Position numbers and translations under genes: made by a program. Under the pieces are notes generated by a model. It was not told the origin of the DNA. It ran no database searches and saw only the letters and a list, made by a program, of their open reading frames with translations. Below are positions 12,748 through 24,230 of a DNA stretch of 64,000 nucleotides, in pieces (position 1 is the stretch's first letter; each line of letters starts with the position of its first letter). The DNA comes from Aristolochia californica (taxonomy: Eukaryota; Streptophyta; Magnoliopsida; Piperales; Aristolochiaceae). Location of the stretch: assembly GCA_029961685.1 (NCBI GenBank), contig JARWKL010000005.1, positions 13,110,164 to 13,174,163 of the forward strand, read 5' to 3'.

Positions 12748-13424
12748 TGTCTGTAATTTTTAGGGATTGTAAGCTCTTTTTAGTTTTTATATCTCAGGTT
12801 TTGCAATCGTCGGGAAAAATTGGTTGCAGAGGATTTTTAACTTAGTGTAAAATTGCTATCCATAAGTCATTTCGTAAAAAAATATAGCCCGTCACGTATG
12901 ATATATCACTTTACAATTATCTATGATTGTTAGATCAATTTTTTTGAAAATGGGAAAAATAATGACTTGTTAGACTCGGGTAAATATCCCACCGCACGTT
13001 CACTTGAGAATTTAATGAGCGTTTGTTATTCTCTTTAAAAGCTTTGAATTCTTAGGTCATTTGAATCTTTAACATGTTTCTTGTTTGCATATCCATTTTT
13101 AAAACATGTGTAGAAAAAATTTCCTTCATCTTAAATTCCAAGATATTAGTTTTGAACAAGTGGAATTTCCCAAACTTGGATAACAAAATTTTTGTGTTCA
13201 TTTGTGGTGTGTAAATAAATTTTCTTCATTTACTTTTTTTTTATTGTTTTAAACTTTCTCCGTACATCACCTATGAAATTTTCATTTTGCAGTGATCTAT
13301 TTGCCTTTTTTGTTTACGGGATGAAGTGAGAGCGAAAAACAAGAAGTTTTGATTTAAGAAAAATGTGTACATCTAAAACGGAAATGCACAATGCACATAT
13401 GTAGAGAGAGATAATTCCAAAGAG
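12748..13424 (+). repeat. Chimeric B/C monomer
   Basis: The 5' half is B, with unusual 'cttagtgtaaaattgctatc'; the unit at 22824 has the same motif with one change. From about 13.04 kb it is C of the 'gaattcttagg' / 'cttgtttgc' kind, ending 'cacatatgtagagaga'. It therefore stands in for a B plus a C, and an A unit follows. Confidence 0.86.
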
Positions 13425-15435
13425 TGTCTGTAATTTTTAGGATTGTAAGAACTTTTTCGTTTTTATATATCAGGTTTTGCAATCGTCGGGAAAAATGGGT
13501 TGCGGAGGATTTTTAACTGAGTGTTGAATTGCCATCCATTAGTCATTTCATACAAAAATATAGCCCGTTACGCATGACAAATCACATTACAATCATCTAT
13601 GATTATTATGTCAGCTTTTTGCAAATGGGCAAAATATTGGCATGTTTGACTCGGGTAAATATCCCACCGCAAGTTCACTTGAGAGTTTAATGAGCGTTTG
13701 TTATTCTCTTTAAAAGCTTTGCATCCATAGCTCATTTGCATCTTTAACATGTTTCAAACATGCATATCCATTTTTAAAACATGTGTGGATGAAATCTCTT
13801 TCTTGCAAAATTCCAAGCTATTAGGGTTAAACTAGTGGAATTTCCCAAAATTGGATAACAAAACTTTTGTGTTCATTTGTGTTGGGTGAATAAATTTTCT
13901 TTATTTATATTTGTTATTTTTTAAAATTTTTTCCATACATCAACTATAAAATTTTCATTTTGTTGTAAGCTTTTTGCCTTGTTTGTTTCCGGGATGAAAG
14001 GAGAGCGAAAAGTCAAAGTTTTGATTTAAGAAAAAAGTGTACATCTAAAAAGGAAAAGCACAATGCACAATTGTAGGGAGAGAAAATTCCAAAGAGTGTC
14101 TATAATTTTTAGGGATTGTAAGCTCTTTTTAGTTTTTATATGACAGGTTTTGCAATCGTCGAGAAAAATTGGTGGCAAAGGATTTTTAACTGAGTGTTGA
14201 ATTGCAATCCATAAGTCATTTCATACAAAAATATAGCCCGTTACGCATGATAAATCACTTTACAATCATCTATGATTGTTAGATCAAATTTTTTGAAAAT
14301 GGGCAAAATAATGACTTGTTAGACTCCGGTAAATATCCCACCGCACGTTCACTTGATAATTTAATGAGCTTTTGTTATTCTCTTTAAGAGCTTTGGATCC
14401 ATAGGTCATTTGAATCTTTAACATGTTTCAAGCATGCATATCCATTTTAAAAACATGTGTAGAAAAAATCTCCTTCATGTAAAATTACAAGCTTAATAGG
14501 ATTGTTTCCCAAACTTGGATAACAAAACTTTTGTGTTCATTTGTGGTGTGTGAATAGATATTTTTTATTTAAACTAGTTATTATTTTAAATATTTTCCAC
14601 ACATCAACTATAAAATATTTATTTTATTGTGATCTTTTTTACCTTTTTTGTTTACTGGATGAAGGGGGAGCGAATACTCAAAGTTCTGATTTAAGAAAAA
14701 AGTGTACATCTAAAATGAAAGTGCACAATGCACAAATGTAGAGAGAGATATTTCCAAAGAGTGTCTGTATGTTTTAGTGATCGTGTGCACTTTTTCATTT
14801 TTATATCTAAAGTTTTGCTATCGTCGGGAAACGGGGGAGGCGGGTGATTTTTAACTGAGTGTTGACTTCAAATCCATAAGTCATTTCGTACAAAAATATA
14901 GCCCGTTACGCATGATAAATCACTTTACAATCATCTATGATTGTTAGATCAACTTTTTGAATATGGGCAAAATATTGGCTTGTTTGATCGGGCAAATATC
15001 CCACTGCATGTTCACTTGAGAATTTAATGAGCGTTTGTTATTCTCTGTAAAAGCTTTGGATCCATAGGTAATTTGAATCTTTTACATGGTTCTGGCATGC
15101 ATATCCATTTTTATAACATGTGTAGAAAAAATCTCCTTCATGTAAAATTCCAAGATATTAGTTTTGGACTAGTGGAATTTCCAAAACTCTGATAAAAAAA
15201 CTTTTGTGTTCATTTGTGCTGTGTGAATAATTTTCTTCATTTACTTTTTTTTATTGTTTTAAACTTTTTCTGTACATCAGCTATGAAATTTACATTTTGT
15301 TGTGATCTATTTGCGTTTTTTGTTTACGGGGATGAAGGGTGAGCGAAAAACTCGAATTCTTGATTTAAGAAAAATGTGTACATCTAAAACGGAAATGCAC
15401 AATGCACATAATTAGAGAGAGATAATTCCAAAGAG
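13425..15435 (+). repeat. A-B-C trimer
   Basis: A starts at 13425, B at 14097 and C at 14762. A carries 'gccatccattagtc', the variant later found with a 16-bp deletion at 17459, 31578 and 33573; here the 16 bp are still present. B has the 11-bp deletion (junction 14504/14505) and 'atatgacagg'. The trimer resembles the 8047-10059 block at an offset of about 5,377 bp from its A 3' half onward. Confidence 0.88.
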
Positions 15436-17458
15436 TGTCTGTAATTTTTAGGGATTGTAAGCACTTTTTCGTTTTTATATCTTAGGTTTTGCAATCGTCG
15501 GGAAAAATGGGTTGCGGAGGATTTTTAACTGAGTGTTGAATTGCAACCCATAAGTCATTTCATACAAAAATATAGCCCGTTACGCATGAGAAATCACATC
15601 ACAATCATCTAAGATTATTATGTCAGTTTTTTGTAAATTGGCAAAATAATGGCATGTTTGACTCGGGTAAATATCCCACCGGAAGTTCACTTGAGAATTT
15701 AATGAGCGTTTGTTATTCTCTTTAAAAGCTTTGCATCCATAGCTCATTTGCATCTTTAACATGTTTCAAACATGCATATCCATTTTTAAAACATGTGTGG
15801 ATGAAATCTCTTTCTTGAAAAAATCCAAACTAATAGGGTTATTCTAGTGGAATTTCCAAAAATTGGATAACAAAACTTTTGTGTTCATTTGTGTTGGGTA
15901 AATAAATTTTCTTTATTTATATTTGTTATTTTTTTATATTTTTTCCATACATCAACTATAAAATTTTCATTTTGTTGTAAGCTTTTTGTCTTGTTTGTTT
16001 TCGGGATGAAGGGAGAGCGAAAAGTCAAAGTTTTGATTTAAGAAAAAAGTGTACATCTAAAATGGAAAAGCACAATGCACAATTGTAGGGAGATATAATT
16101 CCAAAGAGTATTTGTAATTTTTAGGGATTGTAAGCTCTTTTTAGTTTTTATATATCAGGTTTTACAATCGTCGGGAAAAATTGATGGCAGAGTATTTGTA
16201 ACTGAGCGTTGAATTGCAATCCATAAGTCATTTCATACAAAAATATAGCCCGTTACGCATGATGAATCACTTTACATTCATCTATGATTTTTAGATCAAA
16301 TTTTTGAAAATGGGCAAAATAATGACTTGTTAGACTCGGGTAAATATCCCACCGCACGTTCACTTGAGAATTTAATGAGCGGTTGTTATTCTTTTTAAAA
16401 AGCTTTGGATCCATTGGTCATTTGAATATTTAACATGTTTCAAGCATGCATATCCATTTTTAAAACATGTGTAGAAAAAATCTCCTTCATGTAAAATTCC
16501 AAGCTTAATAGGGTTGGACTAATGGAATTTCCAAAACTTGGATAACAAAACTTTTGTGTTCATTGGTGGTGTGTGAATAGATATTTTTTATTTACATTAG
16601 TTATTATTTTAAATATTTTCCACACATCAACTATAAAATTTTTCTTTTGTTGTGATCTTTTTTGCCTTTTTTGTTTACTGGATGAAGAGGGAGAGAAAAC
16701 TCAAAGTTCTGATTGAAGAAAAAAGTGTACATCTAAAATGAAAATGCACAAAGCACAAATGTTGAGAGAGATATTTCCAAAGAGTGTCTGTTTGTTTTAG
16801 GAATCGTATGCACTTTTTCGTTTTTATATCTAAGGTTTGGCAAACGTCGGGAAACGGCGGAGGCTGGCGATTTTTAACTGAGTGTTCACTTCAAATCCAT
16901 AAGTCATTTCTTACAAAAATGTAGCCCGTTACACATGACAAATCAGTTTACAATCATCTATGATTGTTAGCTCAACTTTTTGAATATGGGCAAAATAATG
17001 GCTTGTTTGACTCGGGCAAATATCCCACCGCACGTTCACTTGAGAATTTAATGAGCGTTTGTTATTCTCTTTAAAACTTTGAATTCTTAGGTCATTTGAA
17101 TCTTAAAAATATTTCTGGTTTGCATATCCATTTTTAAAACATGTGTAGAAAAAATTTCCTTCATATTAAATTCCAAGATATTAGTTTTGAACTATTGGAA
17201 TTTCCCAAACTTGGATAACTAAATCTTTGTGTTCCTTCGTCGTGTGTGAATACATTTTCTTCATTTACTTTTTTCTATTGTTTTAAACTTTTTCCGTACA
17301 TCACCTATGAAATTTTCATTTTGCTGTGAACTATTTGTCTTTTTTGTTTACGGGATGAAGTGAGAACGAAAAACATGAAGTTTTGATTTAAGAAAAATGT
17401 GTACATCTAAAACGGAAATGTACAATGCACATATTTAGAGAGAGATAATTCCAAAGAG
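15436..17458 (+). repeat. A-B-C trimer, C of the 'gaattcttagg' variant
   Basis: A starts at 15436, B at 16109 and C at 16785. B is full length at the 11-bp marker. C has 'ggtttggcaaacgtcggg' and 'aggctggcg', shared with C at 25572, and a 3' half with 'gaattcttaggtc' and 'tctggtttgc', shared with C at 32899. C therefore joins two lineages. Confidence 0.88.
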
Positions 17459-19454
17459 TTTCTGTAATGTTTAGGATTGTAAGCAATTTTTCGTTTTTAT
17501 ATATCAGGTTTTGCAATCGTCGGAGGATTTTTAACTGAGTGTTGAATTGCCATCCATTAGTCATTTCATACAAAAATATAGCTCATTACGCATGATAAAT
17601 CACATTACAATCATCTATGATTATTATGTTAGCTTTATGCAAATGGGCAAAATATTGGCATGTTTGACTCGGTTAAATATCCCACCGCAAGTTCACTTGA
17701 GAATTTAATGAGTGTTTGTTATTCTCTTTAAAAGCTTTGCATCCATTGCTCATTTGCATCTTTAACATGTTTCAAACATGCATATCCATTTTTAAAACAT
17801 GTGTGGATGAAATCTCTTTCTTGCAAAATTCCATGCTATTAGGGTTAAACAAGTGGAATTTCCAAAAAATTGGATAACAAAACTTTTGTGTTCATTTGTG
17901 TTGGGTGAATAATTTTTATTTATTTATATTTGTTATTTTTTTTAATTTTTTCTATACATCAACTATAAAATTTTCATTTTGTAGTAAGCTTTTTGCCTTG
18001 TTTGTTTCCAGGATTAAGGGAGAGCGAAAAGTCAAAGTTTTGATTTAAGAAAAAAGTGTACATCTAAAATGGAAAAGCACAATGCACAATTGTAGGGAGA
18101 GAAAATTCCAAAGAGTGTTTGTAATTTTTAGGGATTGTAAGCTCTTTTTAGTTTTTATATGACAGGATTTGCAATCGTCGGGAAAAATTGGTGGCAGAGG
18201 ATTTTTAACTGAGTGTTGAATTGCAATCCATAAGTCATTTCATACAAAAATATAGCCCGTTACACATGATAAATCACTTTACAATGATCTATGATTGTTA
18301 GATCAATTTTTTTGAAAATGGGCAAAATAATGACTTGTTAGACTCTGGTAAATATCCCACCGCACGTTCACTTGAGAATTTAATGAGCGTTTTTTATTCT
18401 CTTTAAAAGCTTTTGATCCATAGGTCATTTTAATCTTTAACATGTTTCAAGCATGCATATCCATTTTTAAAACATGTGTAGAAAAAATCTCCTTCATGTA
18501 AAATTCCAAGCTTAATAGGGTTGTTTCCCAAACTTGGATAACAAAAGTTTTGTCTTCATTTGTGGTGTGTGAATAGATATTTTTTATTTACATTAGTTAT
18601 TATTTTAAATATTTTCCACATATCAACTATAAATTTTTTTTTTTTGTTGTGATGTTTTTTGCTTTTTTTATTTACGGGATGAAGGAGGAGCGAAAACTCA
18701 AAGTTCGGATTTTAGAAAAAAATGTACATTTAAAATGGAAATGCGCAATGCAAAAATGTATAGAGAGATATTTCCAAAGAGTGTGTGTATGTTTTAGGGA
18801 TCGTATGCCCTCTTTCGTTTTTATATCTAAGGTTTTGCAATCGTCGGGAAACGGGGGAGGCGGGCGATTTTTAAATGAGTGTTGACTTCAAATCCATAAG
18901 TCATTTCTTACAAAAATAAAGCCTGTTAAGGATGACAAATCCCTTTACAATCATCTATGATTGTTAGCTCAACTTTTTGAATATGAGCAAAACAATGGCT
19001 TGTTTGACTAGGGCAAATATCCCACCGCACGTTCGCTTGAGAATTTAATGAGCGTTTGTTATTCTCTTTAAAAGCTTTGGATCCATAGGTCATTTGAATC
19101 TTTAACATGTTTCTGGCATGCATATCCATTTTTAAAACATGTGTAGAAAAAATCTCCTTCAAGTAAAATTCCAAGATATTAGTTTTGGACTAGTGGAATT
19201 TCCCAAACTTGGATAACAAAATTTTGTGTTCATTTGTGGTGTGTGAATAAATTTTCTTCATTTACTTTTTTTATTGTTTTAAACTTTTTTCGTACATCAA
19301 CTATGAAATTTTCATTTTCCTGTGATCTATTTGCCTTTTTTGTTTCCGGGATGAAGGGAGAGAGAAAAACTCGAAGTTTTTATTTAAGAAAAATGTACAC
19401 ATCTAAAACGGAAATGCACAATGCACATATGTAGAGAGAGATAATTCCAAAGAG
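17459..19454 (+). repeat. A(16-bp deletion)-B-C trimer
   Basis: A starts at 17459, B at 18116 and C at 18782. A lacks 16 bp after 'gcaatcgtcgg' near 17.52 kb, so the trimer is about 1,996 bp. B has the 11-bp deletion (junction 18523/18524), the rare 'gttttgtcttcatttg', and a long T run at about 18.64 kb. It is near-identical in layout to 33573-35566. Confidence 0.88.
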
Positions 19455-21477
19455 TTTCTATAATTTTTAGGGATTGTAAGCACCTTTTCATTTTTATATC
19501 TCAGGTTTCGCAATCGTCGGGAAAGATGGGTTGAGGAGGATTTTTAACTGAGTGTTGAATTGCAATCCACAAGTCACTTCATACAAAAATATAGCCCGTT
19601 ACGAATGATAAATCACATTACAATCATCTATGATTAATTATGTCAGCTTTTTGCAACTGGGCAAAATAATGGCATGTTTGACTCGGGTAAATATCCCACT
19701 GCAAGTTCACTTGAGAGTTTAATGAGCGTTTGTTATTCTCTTTAAAAGCTTTGCATCCATAGCTCATTTGCATCTTTAACATGTTTCAAACATGCATATC
19801 CATTTTTAAAACATGTGTGGATGAAATTTCTTTCTTGCAAAATTCCAAACTATTAGCGTTAAACTAGTGGAATTTCAAAAAATTGGATAACAAAACTTTT
19901 GTGTCCATTTGTGTTGGGTGAATAAATTTTCTTTGTTTATATTTGTTATTCTCTTAAATTTTTTCCATACATCAACTATAAAATTTTCATTTTGTTGTAA
20001 GCTTTTTCCCTTGTTTGTTTTCAGGATGAAGGGAGAGCGAAAAGTCAAAGTTTTGATTTAAGAAAAAAAGTGTACATCTAAAATGGAAAAGCACTATGCA
20101 AAATTGTAGGGATAGATAATTCCAAAGAGTGTCTGTAAATTTTAGGGATTGTAAGCTCTTTTTAGTGTTTATATCTCAGGTTTTGCAATCGTCGGGAAAA
20201 ATTGGTGGCAGAGGATTTTTAACTGAGTGTTGAATTGCAATCCACAAGTCATTTCATACAAAAATATAACCCGTTACGCATAATAAATCATTGTACAATC
20301 ATCTATGATTGTTAGATCGAATTTCTGAAAATGGGCAAAATAATGACTTGTTAGACTCGGGTAAATATCCCACCGCATGTTCACTTGAGAATTTAATGAG
20401 CGTTTGTTATTCTCTTTAAAAGCCTTTGATCCATAGGTCATTTGTATCTTTAACATGTTTCAAGCATGCATATCCATTTTTAAAACATGTGTAGAAAAAA
20501 TCTCCTTCACGTAAAATTCCAAGCTTAATAGGGTTGGACTAATCGAATTTCCCAAACTTGGATAACAAAACTTTTGTGTTCATTTGTGGTGTGTGAATAG
20601 ATATTTTTTATTTACATTAGTTATTATTTTAAATATTTTCCACACATCAACTATTAAATTGTTATTTTGTTGTGATCTTTTTTGCCTTTTTTTTTTACAG
20701 GATGAGGGGGAACGAAAACTCAAAGTTCTGATTTAAGAAAAAATTGTACATCTAAAATGGAAATGCACAACACACAAATGTAGAGAGAGATATTACCAAA
20801 TAGAGTCTTTATGTTTTAGTGATCGTATGCACTCTTTCGTTTTTATATCTAAGGTTTTGCAATCGTCGGGACACGGGGGAGGCGGGCAATTTTTAACTTA
20901 GTGTTGACTTCAAATCCATAAGTGATTTCCTACAAAAATATAGCCCATTATGCATGACAAATCACTTTACAATCATTTATGATTGTTAGCTCAACTTTTT
21001 GAATATGGGCAAAATAATGGCTTGTTTGACTCGAGCAAATATCCTACCGCACGTTCACTTGAGAATTTAATGAGCATTGTTTATTCTCTTTAAAAGCTTT
21101 GGATCCATAGGTCATTTGAATCTTTAACAACTTTCTGGCATGCATATCCATTTTTAAAACATATGTAGAAAAAATCTCCTTCATGTAAAATTCCATGATA
21201 TTAGTTTTGGACTAGTGGAATTTCCCAAACTTGGATAACAAAACTTTTGTGTTCATTTGTGGTGTGTGAATAAATTTTCTTCATTTACTTTTTTTATTGT
21301 TTTAAAATTTTTTCGTACATCAACTATGAAATTTTCATTTTGCTTTGATCTATTTGCCTTTCTTTTTTACGGGATGAAGGGAGAGCGAAAAACTCGAAGT
21401 TTAGATTTAAGAAAAATGTGTACATCTAAAATGGAAATGCACAATGCACATATGTAGAGAGAGATAATTCCACAGAA
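19455..21477 (+). repeat. Regular A-B-C trimer with a paralogue at 35.6 kb
   Basis: A starts at 19455, B at 20130 and C at about 20804. C begins with an unusual junction, 'aaatagagtctttatg', and has 'cgggacacgggggaggc'; both recur in C at 36916. B is full length at the 11-bp marker. The match to 35567-37589 holds at a constant offset of about 16,112 bp. Confidence 0.9.
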
Positions 21478-22823
21478 TGTCTGTAATTTTTAGGGATTGT
21501 AAGCTCTTTTTAGTTTTTATATCTCAGGTTTTGCAATCGTCGGGAAAAATTGGTGGCAGAGGATTTTTAACTAAGTGTTGAATTGCAATCCATAAGTCAT
21601 TTCATACAAAAATATAGCCCGTTACACATGATAAATCACTTTACAATCATCTATGATAGTTAGATCAAATTTTTGAAAATGGGCAAAATAATGACTTGTT
21701 AGACTCAGGTAAATCTCCCACCGCACGTTCCCTTGAGAATTTAATGAGCGTTTGTTATTCTCTGTAAAAGCTTTGCATCCATAGCTCATTTGCATCTTTA
21801 ACATGTTTCAAACATGCATATCCATTTTTAAAACATGTGCGGATGAAATCTCTTTCTTGCAAAATTCCAAGCTATTAGGGTTAAACTAGTGGAATTTCCC
21901 AAAATTGGATAACAAAACTTTTGTGTTCATTTGTGTTGGGTGAATAAATTTTATTTATTTATATTTGTTATTGTTTTAATTTTTTTCCATACATCAACGA
22001 TAAAATATTCATTTTGAAGTAACCTTTTTGCCTTGTTTGTTTTCGGGATGAAGGGAGAGCGAAAAGTCAAAGTTTTGATTTAAGAAAAAAATGTACAACA
22101 AAAATAGAAAAGCACAATGCACAATTAGAGGGAGAGATAATTCCAAAGAGTGTCTGTAATTTTTTGGGATTGTAAGCTCTTTTTGGTTTTTATATCTCAG
22201 GTTTTGCAATCGTCGGGAAAAATTGGTAGCAGAGGATTTTTAACTGAGTGTTGAATTGTAATCCATAAGTCATTTCATATAAAAATATAGCCCGTTATGC
22301 ATGATAAATCACTTTACAATCATCTATGATAGTTAGATCAAATTTTTGAAAATGGGCAAAATAATGACTTGTTAGACTCGGGTAAATCTCCCACCGCACG
22401 TTCACTTGAGAATTTAATGAGCGTTTGTTATTCTCTTTAAAAGATTTGAATCCATAGCTCATTTGCATCTTTAACATGTTTCAAACATGCATATCCATTT
22501 TTAAAACATGTGCAGATGAAATCTCTTTCTTGCAAAATTTCAAGCTATTAGGGTTAAACTAGTGGAATTTCCCAAAATTGGATAACAAAACTTTTGTGTT
22601 CATTTGTGTTGGGTGAATAATTTTTCTTTATTTATATTTGTTATTGTTTTCAATTTTTTCCATACATCATCGATAAAATTTTCATTTTGATGTAAGCTTT
22701 TTGCCTTGTTTGTTTTCGAGATGAAGGGAGAGCGAAAAGTCAAAGTTTTGATTTAAGAAAAAAGTGTACGTCTAAAATGGAAAAGCACAATGCACAATTG
22801 TAGGGAGAGATAATTCCAAAGAG
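21478..22823 (+). repeat. Two consecutive chimeric B/A monomers
   Basis: Units start at 21478 and 22151. Both have B-type 5' halves ('gttagatcaaatttttgaa', 'gacttgttagac') and A-type 3' halves ('catttgcatctttaac', 'gatgaaatctctttcttg', 'ggttaaactagtgg'). The first carries 'ttgaagtaacctttttgcc', a private variant recurring at 38.1 kb. The pair probably arose by duplication of a chimera like that at 12076. Confidence 0.86.
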
Positions 22824-24230
22824 TGTCTGTAATTTTTAGGGATTGTATGCTCTTTTTAGTTTTTATATCTCAGGTTTTGCAATCGTCGGGAAAAATTGGT
22901 CGTAGTGGATTTTTAACTTTGTGTAAAATTGCTATCCATAAGTCATTTCTTAAAAAAATATAGCCCGTTAAGTATGATATATCACTTTACAATCATCTAT
23001 GATTGTTACATCAATTTTTTTGAAAATGGGCAAAATAATGACTTGTTAGACTCGGGTAAATATCCCACCGCACGTTCACTTGAAAATTTAATGAGCGTTT
23101 GTTATTCTCTTTAAAAGCCTTGGATCCATAGGTCATTTTGAATCTTTAACATGTATCAAACATGCATATCCATTTTTAAAACATGTGTAGAAAAAATATC
23201 CTTCATCTAAAATTCCAAGCTTAATAGGGTTGTTTCCCAAACTTGGTTAACAAAACTTTTGTATTCATTTGTGGTGTGTAAATAGATATTTTTTATTTAC
23301 ATTAGTTATTATTTTAAATATTTCCCACACAAAAACTATAAAATTTTTATTTTGTTGTGATCTTTTTCTCCTTTTTTGTTTACGGGATGAAGGGGGAGCG
23401 AAAACTCAACGTTTAGATTTAAGAAAAATGTGTACATCTAAAATGGAAATGCACAATGCACAAATGTCAAATCAGTTTTTGGGATCATCTATAAAATATT
23501 TCCCACACAACAACTATAAAATTTCCCACACAACAACTATAAAAATTCCAAAGAGTGTCTGTATGTTTTTGGGATCGTATGCACTTTTTCGTTTTTATAT
23601 CTAAGGTTTTGCAATCATCGAGAAACTGGGGAGGCATGCGATTTTTAACTGAGTGTTCACTTCAAATCCATAACTAATTTCTTACAAAAATATAGCCTGT
23701 TATGCATGATAAATCAGTTTACAATCATCTATGATTGTTAGCTCAACTTTTTGAATATGGGCAAAATAATGGCTTCAATGACTCAGGCAAATATCCCACC
23801 GCACGTTCACTCGAGAATTTAATGAGCGTTTGTTATTCTCTTTAAAAGCTTTGAATTCTTAGGTCATTTGAATCTTTAACATGTTTCTTGTTTGCATATC
23901 CATTTTTAAAACATGTGTAGAAAAAATTTCCTTCATCTTAAATTCCAAGATATTAGTTTTGAACTAGTGGAATTTCCCAAACGTGGATAGCAAAATTTTT
24001 GTGTTCATTTGTGGTGTGTAAATAATTTTTCTTCATTTACTTTTTTTTATTGTTTTAAACTTTCTCCGTACATCAGCTATGAAATTTTCATTTTGCTGTG
24101 ATCTATATGCCTTTTTTGTTTACGGGATGAAGGGAGAGCGAAAAACTCGAAGTTTTGATTTAAGAAAAATGTGTACTTCTAAAATGGAAATGCACAATGT
24201 ACATATGTAGAGAGAGATAATTCCAAAGAG
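22824..24230 (+). repeat. B monomer with patchwork insertion, then C monomer
   Basis: B spans 22824-23555 (732 bp, the longest unit). It carries the 11-bp deletion (junction 23232/23233) and near its 3' end gains about 70 bp net. C starts at 23556 and has 'gggaggcatgcg', 'gaattcttagg' and 'cttgtttgc'. The 5' part of B has 'tttgtgtaaaattgctatc', matching the chimera at 12748. Confidence 0.88.
23468..23545 (+). repeat. Insertion with a perfect 23-bp tandem duplication
   Basis: After 'cacaaatgt' the expected 'agagagagatatttcc' is replaced. First comes a stretch resembling the C-type 'aaatcagttt...atcatctat'. Two identical 23-bp copies follow, at 23498-23520 and 23521-23543, each containing 'cccacacaacaactataaa'. 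That motif resembles this monomer's own 'cccacacaaaaactataaa' near 23.33 kb. Normal sequence resumes at 'ttccaaagag'. The sources are all satellite, so the insertion looks copied from nearby templates. Confidence 0.85.

Noticed and set aside
18635..18655. Long T runs near 18.64, 32.75 and 34.75 kb as poly(A) tails of retrocopies
   Set aside because: They are expansions of the 'aaatttttatttt' segment at a fixed monomer position and are shared by duplicated units. No target-site duplication or foreign sequence adjoins them.
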